DNA from: Cheilinus undulatus
Taxonomy: Eukaryota; Chordata; Actinopteri; Labriformes; Labridae
Assembly: GCF_018320785.1 (NCBI RefSeq)
Contig: NC_054869.1
Span: 29,490,289 to 29,554,288 of the forward strand
Reading direction: 5' to 3'
DNA length: 64,000 nt
The position numbers were made by a program, and so were the translations under genes. The notes under the pieces were generated by a model. That model was not told where the DNA came from and did not search any database. It was given only the letters and a program-made list of their open reading frames with translations. Positions 48,101 through 60,862 of this stretch are shown piece after piece. Numbering within the stretch: the first letter of the stretch is position 1; the number at the start of each line of letters is the position of its first letter.

Positions 48101-49972
48101 GGGCTTTCTGGCTAATCAGCAGCAGTAGAGGAAGAGGCATGGATGAGAAGAGGACTGTACTAAACTATCCAATAGTTTACTTCTTCAGGATTTCTCTGAA
48201 AAATCATGATGGTTGGATCTTATTGTTTTAGCAGCAGTGAGAGTTGAATTCATCTATTTATAAGGACTAATGTTGGATAATTGCCAGCAAGACTCAATTT
48301 TCATTTGTTATGGAGAGTTTAAGTTGGTGTTAAGCTGACGGAGCACTGGTAAGTTATTTGTTGGTGTTCTTAGTGGAGGATGGTATTTATGGAATGAACT
48401 TTGTGTCTGGAAGATTAAAGCAAAACTTACTGGGTATCAAACAAAAATAAGCATTTGCGAAAAAAATATGATCCATGCAAAAAGAAAGTTCACATCAAGT
48501 GAATAATGCTTATTTTTGTGGCCGGAGACAAAAAAAAGTCTCGCGGAAACTCTGACAACTGATGACTCACTTATCTTAAAAGAAACCCTGCATGATCAGA
48601 CAAGTTCATCTTGTTGGATAGATATTTGTATCTCACATATTTATACTGAACTAAAAAAACTCACTAGATAACCTAGATATCTGCATTTTGAGTAAATTTG
48701 AGCTGATAAACTCATCAGGACGCCGCCATGTTTTGTTACAAAGTGTGACTTTGACCAGTAGCTAAAGAAGTGACTGACAGCTTTATAAAAAATTTACTGC
48801 AAGCTGCAGCTCAGTCAAGGTCAGCAAATTCTATGCTAAAGACATTTATTACCCGACAGTAATTCAGAGTAAAAGACCATATTCATGGTGTTGTTTGGAT
48901 GCTTTTATTATGAAAAAGCAATCTCAGTTAAAGTTTTAACAATAGCAAGTAAAAATAACACTGACATTTGAAAATATAAATGAGGAGAAAAATGAAACTT
49001 CTAAAGTCTTAGTTAGACAAAAAAGTCATTTCTAACAGCAAAAGGGTTTTTACACCACTGATACCCATTGTCAATGAACACACCATGAGAAAAGGTTTTC
49101 TTTGTACCAGTTAAACAAGGGAATATTTAGTTGCCAATAATTTGTTCTTATCTTTTTCTATGTAATACCATTTTATATTTTTATCTCTCAAACAGTCATG
49201 AGGTCAAATAGGGCAGTGAATACAGACAAGTGAGGAAAGTGTTTGATGCCACAAAAAAGTCAAACCCTCAAATGTACATATCATCTGAATGCACAGTATG
49301 TTTAATGAGATTTTTGCACGGATCAGGTCACCCCAAGACCAGAGCTTTTATCACCCATGGTGGAGCAAATGGGATTTACGAGGCCATCTACCACGGTGTT
49401 CCCATGGTGGGCATTCCCTTGTTGGTTGACCAGCCAGACAACATGGTCCATCTGATGGCAAAGGGAGCTGCAGTTACCTTGGAAATCAACTACATGACAT
49501 CTGAAGATCTTAGAGATGCAGTCAATACTGTCATCAATGATAAATCGTAAGTTCCTACTGGGCCAGAGCTCCATTTATCATTGTGTCTTTGTATTAAAAT
49601 CCACAGGGAAATTGATGCCATACCAGACAACACTTAAACAGAGCTTGCTGGGACCTGATAACTGACATGTTCATTCACCACCACAGATACAAAGAGAATG
49701 CCATGCGGCTGTCCAGAATCCACCATGACAGACCAATGAGTCCTCGAGATGAAGCTGTTTTCTGGATTGAAAACACCATGAGAAACAAAGGGGCCAAGCA
49801 CCTCAGGGTGCAGAGCCATGAGCTCACCTGGTATCAGTATCACTGTCTGGATGTCCTGGCATTTTTCCTCTCCATTCTTCTGTTGTTGATATTTATCTTT
49901 ATCAAGACCTGCAGATTCTGCTTCAGGAGATGCTGTGGGACAACAAGTACAACAAAGAGAAAGGCTGAGTGA
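42127..49972 (+). CDS. ugt2-like: UDP-glucuronosyltransferase, UGT2 type, array copy 3
   Basis: Exons are 42127-42850, 46009-46157, 46261-46392, 46951-47038, 49327-49546 and 49687-49972; the protein is 532 aa with every splice site kept. The catalytic His35, the Asp of FSDP and HGGANG are present, and the tail ends KRKAE (KxKxx). Oddity: in the UGT signature the usual GIPLFGDQ reads GIPLLVDQ (F397L, G398V), next to the Asp-Gln pair that holds the sugar of UDP-glucuronate, so activity may be altered. Exon 1 has its own differences ([21 protein letters not shown] where the others have ANNxW). Intron 1 is 3.2 kb instead of about 146 bp because of a nested insertion. Confidence 0.94.
43235..43665. 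mobile_element. hAT-type MITE, 431 bp
   Basis: The left tip is TAGGGCTGTCACCTTTTATA; the right tip complemented is TCGGGCTGTCACTTTTTATT. An exact 8-bp duplication GCAACACC lies at 43227-43234 and 43666-43673. Eight-base duplications and TAGGG tips are hAT traits. It is non-coding. Confidence 0.85.
43996..44554. mobile_element. MITE, copy B, 559 bp, 7-bp target duplication
   Basis: The tips are GTAACCTTGCAAATCAGATG and, complemented, GTAACCTGAAACGGCAGATG. ACCAGAG flanks both sides (43989-43995, 44555-44561). It is homologous to 8628-9156. A short frame (44170 on) reads [10 protein letters not shown].. then [16 protein letters not shown], which faintly recalls the start of a RecQ-type helicase. 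Superfamily unresolved. Confidence 0.75.
44924..45663. mobile_element. Inverted-repeat element, about 740 bp, unclassified
   Basis: The left end reads CTCACCTCTCACCTCCAATTTCCACATA in two blocks. The right end, complemented, reads CTCACCT, then ACCCACAATTTCCACATA. The interior is GC-rich for this window (GCGCCGGCC, GCGCCGCGGCGCAG). I recognise no coding frame and see no clear target duplication. Confidence 0.45.
47697..47709. repeat. Run of 13 G in intron 4 of UGT copy 3
   Basis: An uninterrupted G tract, absent from the other copies; a likely sequencing or replication slippage point. Confidence 0.9.
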
Positions 49973-52119
49973 CACAAACAGTTTAAATGAGGTCCAGGGG
50001 TTGTCTCAAACATGTTAAATGTCCAGAGAAAGACAAAGTTCTTTGCTCTGGACTTCAAACAATTAACTGAAACAAGAACTTTGAAGAAGAATGTCTAAAA
50101 TGAGTACAAGTATCAGGCACAAGTGTGAGTAGTATAGTCAGTTTTGGATTGACCCTTCATCAGCAGTTGTCATGGTGCGAAATAACGAGAGCCTGTACCA
50201 GGAGCTGGGTTGTTTGCCCTGTCTGGTAGGGTCTGATCCTCCTGTTGTCCATACTCCATTGTAATTTGTTGAATGATTTTAGTTTCATATGTCTTGTTTA
50301 GCTTAAACATAATGAACATTCAAATAAACCATAAAAAACTTGCGTGTTGCCTGCAAACATGTACTTTAATCTGTTGCTGCTCTTAGTGAGGGTGGCACAT
50401 TCTGTAAGGCCAAAGCTTTAAAGAAAGACTGTTCATGTGACCTCTATTATCACATTAAACACCTACAGTAAACTGGAAGAAGAATGCTCTTATCACTAGG
50501 TGTAGCCTATTCAATAAAATGAAAATAACGCAGTAATTAGGGTAAAAGGTAGGTTAAAACATACTGGTCAAATGTCATAGCACAACAGCACATTTGGATC
50601 TAAGTAGGTTGCACACTGAGTGTGGCTTTGTAAACCTACCTTTAATTCACTGTTTGATACAATTAAACCAGATAAGCTGTTTGATGGCTAAGACAAAATA
50701 AAGACTTGATTATTATGAACATTTAGAAGCAGGATCAACATTTCAAACACCACCAAATTCAGACATGGAATGATAAATGCTGACTGGTATTCCTTAATCA
50801 CGCATGTAAAATTATAAATACGTATGTGACAACAACTTCTCTTTGTCAGTGTCAGTGAAGTTATTTTGTCTGTGATATGGGTCATGATTTATATGCAAAC
50901 GTTCATCTTAAAAAAAAAAAAAAAACATGGCTTTTCAGAACTTAAATGTTGTTTAGTTGCTTTTCATGTCTCAACCTGTCAAACCCTTGATCTTGTAGAG
51001 TTTGTAATCATGACAGTTATGTTAACCAAGAGTTTGGTTTTCTTCCATGTGATTCTGTTTATCTGTAAACATTAAGTACAGAACATCAAAAAATAACTTG
51101 CAATGAAACCTAGCATTAGTTCATGCAGGACACAGTTGTCATACACCCAGTCGTGATCAGCTGACGTCCAGCTGATCCTATTTATTGCCTCCACAGCCAA
51201 TCACAGCTCTTTCTCCAAACACAGCGGTGCATATCAATATGCTGTACTTCTCACTAATCCCTGCTTGTATTAGTGCTGATGCACCACGCTGCTGCTACTA
51301 ATGCAGCAAGGCCATCACTCTGACATCTCTCCATTAGAGCATGTCCATAGGATCCTGCTTGTGCATGTTTGCATATAACTCAGCCTATGTGTGTGTTATA
51401 TGTTCAACAACAGAGTGTAAACTATGAATTTCCCTTCAGGGAGACTGTGCACTGCTGATTGGACACTGAGCTGAGGGATTCAGGGACCTCTACCAGTTTT
51501 AAGTTGTTTTTATTGTTCTAGCCGTTCTTTTATCTTGTTTTGATATCCTTTTAATCTGTTTTAACCTAGCATCCTAGAAAAACTAATTGTTAAACCCAAC
51601 CACTCTGCATGCTATTTTGGGTAGACTGTATATTTTCATCTGGAATTTCAATCTCTTTTTATCTCAAATGTATTTAATTTTAACACTATCCAAACTGCGG
51701 CCTGCACTTGTGTCATTATGATGTGTTGAAGGTTTTAAAATGACAGTTGAAGTTTAATTAATAAAACTTGACTTTTTGAGGGTAACTTTGCACTACTTTC
51801 ATCAGGCTATGCTGCCACCTGTATGAGGTCCACTTCATTGCTAAACCAGCATTGGTTTAAAAATTGTTAATGCTTTCTTAAAGAAATAAAAATTAGTATA
51901 TCAAAATGTACAGTGATGTGATCTTTGACTGTACTTAAGCAATGTGAAAATCCATTTTTGTTTGAGTACTTTGAAAACTCAAGTATTCTTTAAAGCAAGC
52001 ACTCCAGTACTTTAACTCAAGTAATCAATACACTGAGCTAATTTACTTTTATTGGGATAAAATTTGACTAGGTCCACAACTGGATATAAAGAATACTTGA
52101 ATAGTTAAATACGGCACCC
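49973..52119. other. 3' flank of UGT copy 3, shared in part with copies 1 and 2
   Basis: An AATAAA at 50514-50519 may end the transcript. About 50,165-50,360 matches the L2 fragment behind copy 1 (22,850-23,045). About 51,065-51,180 matches the flank behind copy 2 (33,705-33,790), and 51,150-51,330 is the inverted form of the repeat at 12,905. I see no gene. Confidence 0.5.
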
Positions 52120-53098
52120 CTCCTTAGGGGTACCAATCTTACCTATCCGTCCCAAGAAGGTGGAGCTACGCACACAATATGGGGTTGCACTCTGTGGTTG
52201 CACTGACGTCAAGTCAGCGCTCCACAGCTGTGGCTCCGGGCTGCAAAACACGGAAGTGTCTGTGAATGAAAACGAGAGAGAAACGGCGAAAAACGGACTA
52301 ATATCTGCCTAAATCGGGGATATCTGGACTCCAAACTGTTTCCTAGTCTGTGTATATTGATATCTGGCCACAAATCAAGTTTCCTGACGTTTATCTGGAC
52401 CTGAAGGCATCTCATCAGCTTGATCTATCCGCAATGGATGTGAAACTAAATTAATGCTGAAGTTTTGTGAATACGAAGCCTTAGATCAGTTCATTCTCTA
52501 TACTGTAACTAGTTATTCATCTAATTCTTACTTTAGGTAACCTGTGAAAACATCGCTGTGTGTGGCTGCTGCTCGTAAAACTTCGGGCTGCAGCCTATTT
52601 TGTAACGAGATCAGCGCACCCAGCATTTCTGACTTAATCTAGTCTGATTTTAACACCAACTGAACTTTTACTTTATTTTTAATGTGGCGAATTCTGACAA
52701 TACAGCTCTAAACGTTCATATTTTATAGTATAAACTGTTCTAGACTAAATATATTCACATATTAACGTACCGTTACGACTCTAAACGTTTCTGTACAGTA
52801 TTCCATCAGCTGATCTGTACTGAAAGCGGTTAACATAATTAATATTTAGTTATTTTTTTAAAAAGCACTTTCAGGAGAAAGAAAGATGTTTAATGCGTGT
52901 TCCCTACTGATTTCTGTCACTTGTCATTTCGACAACTCAGCAGCTGGACCAGCAGACTCGCGCTTCGCTGACTGTGACGTCACATTCATAGCTTTTTTAC
53001 AGCCCGCCCACCAAGTGACGGGACGGGTGTCTGTAGACACGCAAACTGTTTTGTGGTTTAGCGTACCAGACCGTACTGAATCAAACCGGAACCCTTGA
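52120..53098. other. Probable unclassified insertion upstream of UGT copy 4
   Basis: This GC-richer block, with GACGTCA motifs near 52,205 and 52,975, is not seen before the other UGT copies. The edges GGGGTACCAATC and ACCGGAACCCTTG are weakly inverted. No coding frame is recognised. An old DNA transposon is plausible, but the family is unclear. Confidence 0.3.
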
Positions 53099-53211
53099 TG
53101 GAAAAAAAGGCTTTATTATCCCTTTATGGGATCTTGAAACCTCTAACCGTTTGCTTGGGGTGGGTCATGTTGTGTCAAAAAGAGCTCTGAGCCAGAGTTC
53201 AGCTTTGATTA

Positions 53212-53224
53212 GTTAATGATTGTC
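53212..53224 (+). promoter_or_regulatory. HNF1-like site before UGT copy 4
   Basis: GTTAATGATTGTC matches 10 of the first 10 defined bases of the HNF1 consensus GTTAATNATTAAC and lies 59 bp before the exon's TCATG start. Copy 4 has TGTGTCAAAAAG where copy 3 has a TATA box, so it may lack a TATA box. Confidence 0.45.
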
Positions 53225-53282
53225 TTCCTAGGAGTAGCTGTTAGATCAGGGTACAGTGAGCTAATCCTGACAGCTGGCCATC

Positions 53283-56200
53283 ATGAAGCAAGGGAAGCAG
53301 CTCTTGATTTCTGTCCTGCTGACACTATGTGCCACATGGAGTGCAAATGGAGGAAACGTTTTGGTGTGGTACACTGAGGGCAGCCACTGGATTAACATGA
53401 AGCCTGTGCTGGAGACACTGATCGACAGGGGACACAAGGTGACAGTGCTTGTGCCGAGCTCTTCAGTGTTCATGAACATCAGTGAGCCTTCACGCTTCAG
53501 CTATGAACCGTTCAACGTCTCTGTTACAAAGGGGGAGATGGAGAAGTTAATGGAAGACATTTTTCAGTTTTTTATAAATGAAGCTGACCATGTGAGCTAT
53601 TGGCAGATCTACAACAGAGTCATGGAGATAATAAAGATCATCAGTGATAAAACAATGAAGCTTTTAGATGGAGTGCTGAAATCAGAAACCATCATGACAA
53701 AGCTGAAGGAGGGAAAATATGATCTTCTCTTTTCTGACCCCATATACGCAGGCAGTGACTTAGTAGCAGATATATTAGGAGTCCCCCTGGTTTTTACTCT
53801 TCGTTCTTCTATGGCCAATAACTGGGAGAGACAATGCGGTCAGATACCGGCACCACCTTCATTTGTCCCCGGCATGATGAGTAAAATGTCTGATAAGATG
53901 ACCTTTATGGAGAGAGTGTGGAACTTTCTCTTTTACCAAATGCAGGACATCGTGATGGCAAACAACATATGGAAAAAAATGGATAAATATTACTCAGACT
54001 ACAGAGGTGAGCAATTCAGTCACAAAAACTAGTGACTACATTGATCAACTTGACAGTCTTGTCACAAATTTCAATGATAATGTCTTCATGTTGGGTACTG
54101 ATGATACTATCATAGGACAGCTGTCATCCATTACTCTGTGTTATGACAGGAAAACCCACCAGTGCCTGTGAGTTGTTAGGTAAAGCTGATATCTGGTTGA
54201 TGCGAACCTACTGGGATTTTGAGTTCCCTCGACCTTTCCTCCCAAACTTCAAATTTGTTGGTGGAATTCATTGCAGACCTGCTAAACCTTTGCCAAAGGT
54301 AGGGCTCATATGGCCTGTTATTTTTTCATTACATAAAGAAAACAAATGAAAAGGAAAGTATGACTTTTCCTCTTTAACAATGATGTTATTTTTCTTGCAG
54401 GACATGGAGGAGTTTGTGCAAAGCTCTGGAGACGCTGGCGTTGTGGTCTTCACTTTGGGATCAATGGTCAAAAACATGACAAGAGAAAAAGGAAATATGA
54501 TAGCCACTGGACTTGCTCAGATCCCTCAAAAGGTCAGATTATAGTTCTTTGTGCCAAATGGAACTAAAGTGAGAAGGATATTAAAAGCACTCAGAGTTTT
54601 CTGATGTAAAGGTGCAAATCTTCTTATAAGAAGCATTCATTGCATTTCTACTGACAGCAAAATACTGTGAAGAAATTAACCTGGGATCTAATAAAAATAT
54701 TTAAAAAGTAGTAAAAAAATAGTTATTTTTGATAGAAAAATTAAACCCACAATGAAGACGTATTTCACAATATCTATCATAGCTATTTTGATGCTTGTTG
54801 GTAGACGTCCTCACATAAAAGGACACTACCTTAGGTACAGCAATGGAACTAGAAGGACCAATGCAGCAAAATGTGATCTCAATCTGATGTAAGAAAGTTA
54901 TGCAGAGAAGAAATTTTCATACAAAGTGGCACTTATCAATCGGGGGTGAAAGTTAATCAGTTTAGATAAGGTCAGAGTCAGCAGTAACACAAGCTTTAAA
55001 GATAATGGTCATAAAGTTAGTATGACACTGCACTTTTTCTGGTTAATTAAGGACACTTGAATAAAAATCTAGCAAAAGGATAAATTCTAAATTTAGAAGT
55101 TCATATCACAAAAATATATGACAGATGAAGAGTAGAAAGTATTTTATTAGATAAGCAATACTATTAAGAAAAAGTAAATTGGCACTTGAATATCGTACTT
55201 TTTTAACCTTGAGAAATCATTTAAGTTCCAAAGATCATCCATCTTAAAGCTAAAGTTATGAAATGAATTCCACTTTTGTCCGCACACCTAAGTATGTTTT
55301 AGCATATGTAATTATAACAACTTTAGCATAAAGTAGCACCTTCTCTGTCTAGAAATGTTTAACTTGTGTTTACAGGTGCTGTGGAGATACAGTGGAGAAA
55401 AACCAGAAACTCTTGGTGCAAACACCAGACTCTACAACTGGATCCCCCAGAATGATCTCTTGGGTAAGTAGAGGGTTTTTTGTTTTTTTTTTTAATCAGA
55501 TTTATTGGAGAAGGCTTTAACAGTGGGCATTCAGAATTCTACTTTCTAAAGTCAAAACATATCCTCACTTTTTATGTCATTTTTCATTGGTTAAATTCGT
55601 TTAACAGGATAATGTTATTTAAAAAACAACAACAAAGCAGTACATCACCCTTGTGTCAGCATTTACTATGATAGGCTGTGCTAAATTGGCTCGATTCATG
55701 AATTTGCACATCCATTACAATGAGTCTACCAGCTAATGATGTGTTACAACTTCTGACTCACTTGTCTCAGGACTAAAATAATTCATTCAATATTCTGCCA
55801 ATATTTCTAACTGTCATGTCTAAAGGAAACCAGGCACCTTTTGCAGAAACTGTTCTTCAGACACTGGCCTGCTTTCTATACTCAAAACCAAACTCCAAAC
55901 CTATGGGGACGGAGCCTTTAGTGTTGCAGCCCCCACCCTCTGCCTGCAGACATCCTCAGCACTCCATCTTTGAACATTTTCAAAAATGTCTCAGGCACCA
56001 CCTCTTCACCACAGCCTATCGTTAGGGCTGTCCCGATCAGCACTTTTGGCCTCTGGTCCAATCCAATTTTTTAATATTGAATATCCCCCGATACCGAGTC
56101 CCAATCCGATATTCATAATTTCTTAGATTAGAATTTCAATTGTTTTTGTTTATAAAAATAACTTAAGTAAACAGAGTAACTACTAGATGTCTCACATGTA

Positions 56201-59200
56201 TTCCATTTAACTTAGTACAGCCAACAATGTTGTCCAAACAAAATTACATCTCTACTCAAAATGGTTTATTAGCTCTGTTTCATTTTAATAATCCACCAAT
56301 AAATAAATAAAGTTACATATTAACTTGACTGTATTAGTCACAACAAAAACTGAAGTCAAAACAGTTGAATTTCAACTTGAATAGGATCAAAAACATATGA
56401 ATCATACAGGTTCAAAACAACAATCCCTATTAAAATGTAGCAGCTTAATCTGAGACATAAACCAAAACACTAGCATTGCAATAAAACCCAAACATCAAAT
56501 ACAAGGCACTCTTGTTTCTACAGTGTAATTTCTAAAGTGCAACTGGAGCTGCCACATCACGTTTTCCCTCACTTTTACTACTTTACCCACTATTACTTTA
56601 AAATGAAGTGAAGGTTTAAGTACATTCTTGATGGCCTGCTTTACATTCTCTGCTGTGTGAGACCCACTAAACTGGCGCACATTTAATTCTGCACGCTTTA
56701 ACTAAAAAGTGGAGGACTGTGTAGTGAGGCTCAGCAGTGACATGGGGCAAATATCAGAGCTCTAAACGTTTGTAGAGAAGCTAATGGCAGCGAAGTTACT
56801 TTTTAAACTCTCTAGTATGCTATCCTGTACTTTGTTGTACAGGTCCTGTAAGGCAGTGTCAGTAACGTTATGTCGAGACGGCAGGGCATAGCGTGGGTCT
56901 AAAAGCTCAAGAAGATGACAAAAACCCAAATTCTCCACCACAGAGATAGGATGGTTGCCAAAGCGATGAATTCAACTACATTTTCTGTTATCTTTTTTGC
57001 CTTATTGCTCTCTCGAGGGTCCAGAAGTCCTGAAGAACTCTTAAAATCCAGAATTGTGGCTTAGGTGAAGCTGCCTGTTGCTATAGTGAAGTCAACGTAT
57101 TCCGCTGTATGTTCAGTTTGGAGACGATGGATCCAATTTGTAGTGTTAGCTGCTGCTACCACTTCTTTAAAAGGTTGTATTACAGATACTGCAAGTGGCC
57201 ACTGGACTGTTTTCACTCTCATGTTTTAAGTTTTTCCACACCGCAGACATTTTAAACACAGGAATGTTAATGTTGCTACTGCTGCTTTGTTGTGTTACTG
57301 ATTTGTTTACGGCCTGTCGTAGATTGTGGTCCATTTACAACAGCTGACGTAAATGATTGGCTGAGTGAATCGGATCAAATTGCAGATCTCCAATCAATTA
57401 AAAATGCTTATATCAACTCCGATCCGATACATACGATTGGGATCAGGATATCCCTGCCTACAGTCTTCACTAAACCACCCTTTACACTCATCTTACCCTC
57501 ACATAGTTTGTCTTATGTGTTCTTGTCAAGCGCCCTTGGGTTTCTTGAAAGGCACTTTATAAATCCAAGATATTATTATTATTTTTACCACCACTCATTA
57601 CCAGCCCAAGACTATTAAAACTGTCGAGCATGGTCCTGGCAGCATCATTTTGTAGGGTTTTTTTTCAAGCAAGAGGGGATGGTAAGGATAGATAGAAATC
57701 TGTACAGGGAAGTCTACTGAGATATCCTTAGAAAAACTAGTCTGCAGTGTGGATAACTCCAAACTTGGCCCAATTCCCAACAGCACAATAACCTTAGTGG
57801 ACCAGTAAAAACCCCTTCCTGGACCAAATGGACAGACTTGAGCTGTTGTCCACTGATGATGTGCATGTGCCCTGAAAGAACTTAAGAATGTACTCTGAAC
57901 TAGAGACGCCAGACATGCCGATATATATATATATAGGATAATTTTAGCCGGCATTAATATTAAAATATAGTTAAGACCTAAAACTTTGGTCCTTAAACAA
58001 CACAATTACAAGTTTGAGAGGAAAAAATAATACATTTCAGTCCTTAAAACACACTTAAGTGTAAGAAATGATAACAAGTAAAGAAAAAGACTTCAGCTGA
58101 TGTAGTTCTGTTGGTGGAGCCTAAAACTCCACTAACTTTTTTTTCATATTGCCAATATCTACAGCTGATATAGACAGATTTTTATAGTTAAAATATTGGA
58201 TCTAAATATCGCCATAAGTATTTGTCCTGCAGATATCAATATTTAACTTTTTAAGTCAATATCTGCCAATACCGATGTCATACTGATAATATCGTGCATC
58301 CCTACTTTAATAGTTTCACAAAAATGTCTCAAATTCAAGTGGGCCAATCTTGTTAGGTCATGACCAAAAACACTGACAGCTGTAATGGCTGCTAAAACTT
58401 TCTCAGCCGAATACTTAGTAAATGGCTTAATACTCAACATAAGTAATTTCCTTTTTTAAAACAGAATAGCAAATAATATTTTTATCCCTAAAACATTTAG
58501 AAAGTCAAAATAGGGCAGTGAATACATACAAGTGAGGGATGTGTTCAATGCCACAAAAAAGTCAAACTCTCAAATGTAAATATCTGAATGCACAGTATGT
58601 TTAATGAGATTTTTGCACTGATCAGGTCACCCCAAGACCAGAGCTTTCATCACCCATGGTGGAACAAATGGGATTTACGAGGCCATCTACCATGGTGTTC
58701 CCATGGTGGGTATTCCCTTGTTTGGTGACCAGCCAGACAACATGGTCCATATGATGGCTAAGGGAGCTGCAGTTACCATGGAAATCAACTTCATGACGTC
58801 TGAAGATCTTAGAGATGCAGTCAATACTGTCATCAATGATAAATCGTAAGTTCCTTAACCAATCTAAAAATTAGTCAGTTAAAGGCTCTCCAGTGCTGTT
58901 TTCTTACATCAAGTATTTAAAGTATAATCAAAAGGCAAATTGATGACATAACATGAAGACCACATGTTTAAAGTGCTCTGACAAAGTTTGCATGGATCTG
59001 ACAACTAGCTTGTTCATTCACCACCACAGGTACAAAGAGAATGCCATGCGGCTGTCCAGAATCCATCATGACAGACCAGTGAGTGCTCGAGATGAAGCTG
59101 TTTTCTGGATCGAGAGCACCATGAGAAACAAAGGGGCCAAGCACCTCAGGGTGCAGAGTCACAAGCTCACCTGGTATCAGTATCACTGTCTGGACGTCCT

Positions 59201-59315
59201 GGCATTTTTCCTCTCCATTGATCTGTTGCTGATATTTATCTTCATCAAGACCTGCAGATTCTGCTTCAGGAGATGCAGTGGGACAAAAAGTACAACAAAG
59301 AGAAAGGCTGAGTGA
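53283..59315 (+). CDS. ugt2-like: UDP-glucuronosyltransferase, UGT2 type, array copy 4
   Basis: Exons are 53283-54006, 54150-54298, 54401-54532, 55376-55463, 58626-58845 and 59030-59315; the protein is 532 aa with intact splice sites. His35, the Asp of [18 protein letters not shown], the membrane helix and the KRKAE tail are all kept. Exon 1 is distinctive at [21 protein letters not shown] and PIYAGSDLV, so the acceptor pocket should differ. Exon 1 ends TACAGAG (Arg-Gly) where the others have TACACAG (Thr-Gly). Intron 4 (3.2 kb) holds a LINE end split by a hAT element and a further hAT-like MITE. AATAAA at 59721-59726 is a possible polyadenylation signal. The 3' flank matches that of copy 1 for about 1 kb. 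Confidence 0.95.
55816..57592 (+). mobile_element. LINE 3' end in intron 4 of UGT copy 4, split by a hAT
   Basis: The left part encodes [20 protein letters not shown], the usual last segment of L2/CR1-like ORF2 proteins. The right part (57,465-57,592) has AAGCGCCCTTGGGTTTCTTG and an ATTATTATTATT tail, a common fish LINE 3' end. The two parts meet at the target of the hAT inserted between them. Confidence 0.65.
56023..57456 (-). mobile_element. hAT transposon relic, about 1.43 kb
   Basis: The left tip is TAGGGCTGTCCCGATCAG; the right tip complemented is CAGGGATATCCTGATCCC. The flanks CCTATCGT and CCTACAGT look like a decayed 8-bp duplication. On the minus strand a frame (56680-56495) starts [20 protein letters not shown], which recalls the SHTAENI stretch of hAT transposases. 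The rest of the transposase is not readable. Confidence 0.65.
57901..58304. mobile_element. hAT-like MITE in intron 4 of UGT copy 4
   Basis: The left tip is TAGAGACGCCAGACATGCCG; the right tip complemented is TAGGGATGCACGATATTATC. The interior has inverted AT-rich text (GATATATA, AATATCG). Target duplications have decayed. Confidence 0.5.
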
Positions 59316-60716
59316 CACAGTTTAAATGAGGTCCAGGGGTTGTCTCGAACATGTTTTGTGTCCAGAGAAAGACAACGTTCATTGCTTTGGACTTCAAACA
59401 ACTAACTGAGACAAGAACTTTGAGGAAGACTGTCTAAAATGGGTCTAAGTATCAGGTATTGGTGTGAAATGTGATGCTTTTTGAAAGGAGCCATCATCAG
59501 CATGACTGAGTTAAGAAGAAATCTTTGCTGAACTACTGTACTGTTAGCCTCTATGTGAACTATAACCACATATTCAATTTACAACATATGAAAGTCTTTT
59601 TGTTCTTTGCTTTGTCAGTAATCAGTAATTAAATTCTTGTTTGCTACTAACTGCATATTCAGTGGCAAACACTATAGAGCAGTTTGTCACTGAAATCTGA
59701 ATGTTGATTGCTGTTTTAAAAATAAAAAGCACACAACATGGGAAGATGGAACATTGCACAATATTAGATTTTTTTATGCTTTAATTTACAAACTCATTTC
59801 AGCCAATACAAATATGTTCACCATATTTATTGTGAAGACCATTAAGTCACTGCCGTGCTAGAATTTAATTGTTACTCTTATTTGTCACAGTATTGTTTTA
59901 AAACAGACATAAACAAAACAAACATTCTTTTCTTTTCTCTGCGTTAAACTGCATAAACTTAATGCTTCATCTTGCAGATATTGTAGATGTGATGTCATTG
60001 TGGGCAGAATCACTGCAATTCCACTCGCTGAGTGGCATAAAGCACATACTGAGACAGGAAGCTTGCAAAATAAGCTGAAAATAACAGACTTCACAGTAAT
60101 CATTTCCTGAGAATGTTCTTTGCAGACAGTATAGATTCTCTGTTCTCATATTTTGAATGAAAGGTACTGAACCACAATGAAAATCATGGGGCTAAGCTGC
60201 AGTTACGGTAACTATCACTTCCTGTATGTATCATATCACAGAGCTACATGCATTCTGCTAAGTATGAATATAATATGATTCTAACGCTTTCTCTTTCCTC
60301 TTTTCTATTTACCTCAAACAGAAATCAAGAGCATTCATCTATAAGATGACCCATTATGTTATCGCCCTACATTCTGCCAATAAAAATAATTAACTTTTAA
60401 AGTTATTCTATGAGAAACAAACGTGTTGATAAAATCATGAACTCTTAGCTGTATTTGCATAAATTAATATTAATTTCCATACCATCAGAACAAATCTGAG
60501 AGCTTGACTGAAATGAATATTGCAGTAAATTTGTCTGCCTTTTTGTCATGAATAAACAAAATGATTATTCTTAGACTTTGCGCTTGTTTTGTTTTCATTA
60601 TGCTTCATACTTGAATCTAATTTGTTGAATTATACCTTTTACATACATATGTAATATACACCTACATATACCTGTGTTGCACATGTACCCATATATATAC
60701 AACATACACATACAGT

Positions 60717-60862
60717 ACCATGCAAGTCAGACTCTTGTTTTTGAGTGCTGTCTTTTTCTTTGAAAACCATTACCTTAAATCTCCAACCATTTGCTAGGGA
60801 TGGGTCAAGCTGCACCATAAGGAGCCACAGTTCCCAGCAGAGTTCAGAGCCTAGCTGTCTTC
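60717..60862 (+). pseudogene. Orphan UGT upstream fragment without a gene
   Basis: CAGACTCTTGTTTTTGAGTG, AAAACCATTACCTTAAA, CAACCATTTGCTAGGGATGG and CAGAGTTCAG follow in the same order as the leaders of the other UGT copies, but no exon 1 follows. It is best read as the remains of another array copy, or of a recombination between copies, 1 kb before copy 5. Confidence 0.55.
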
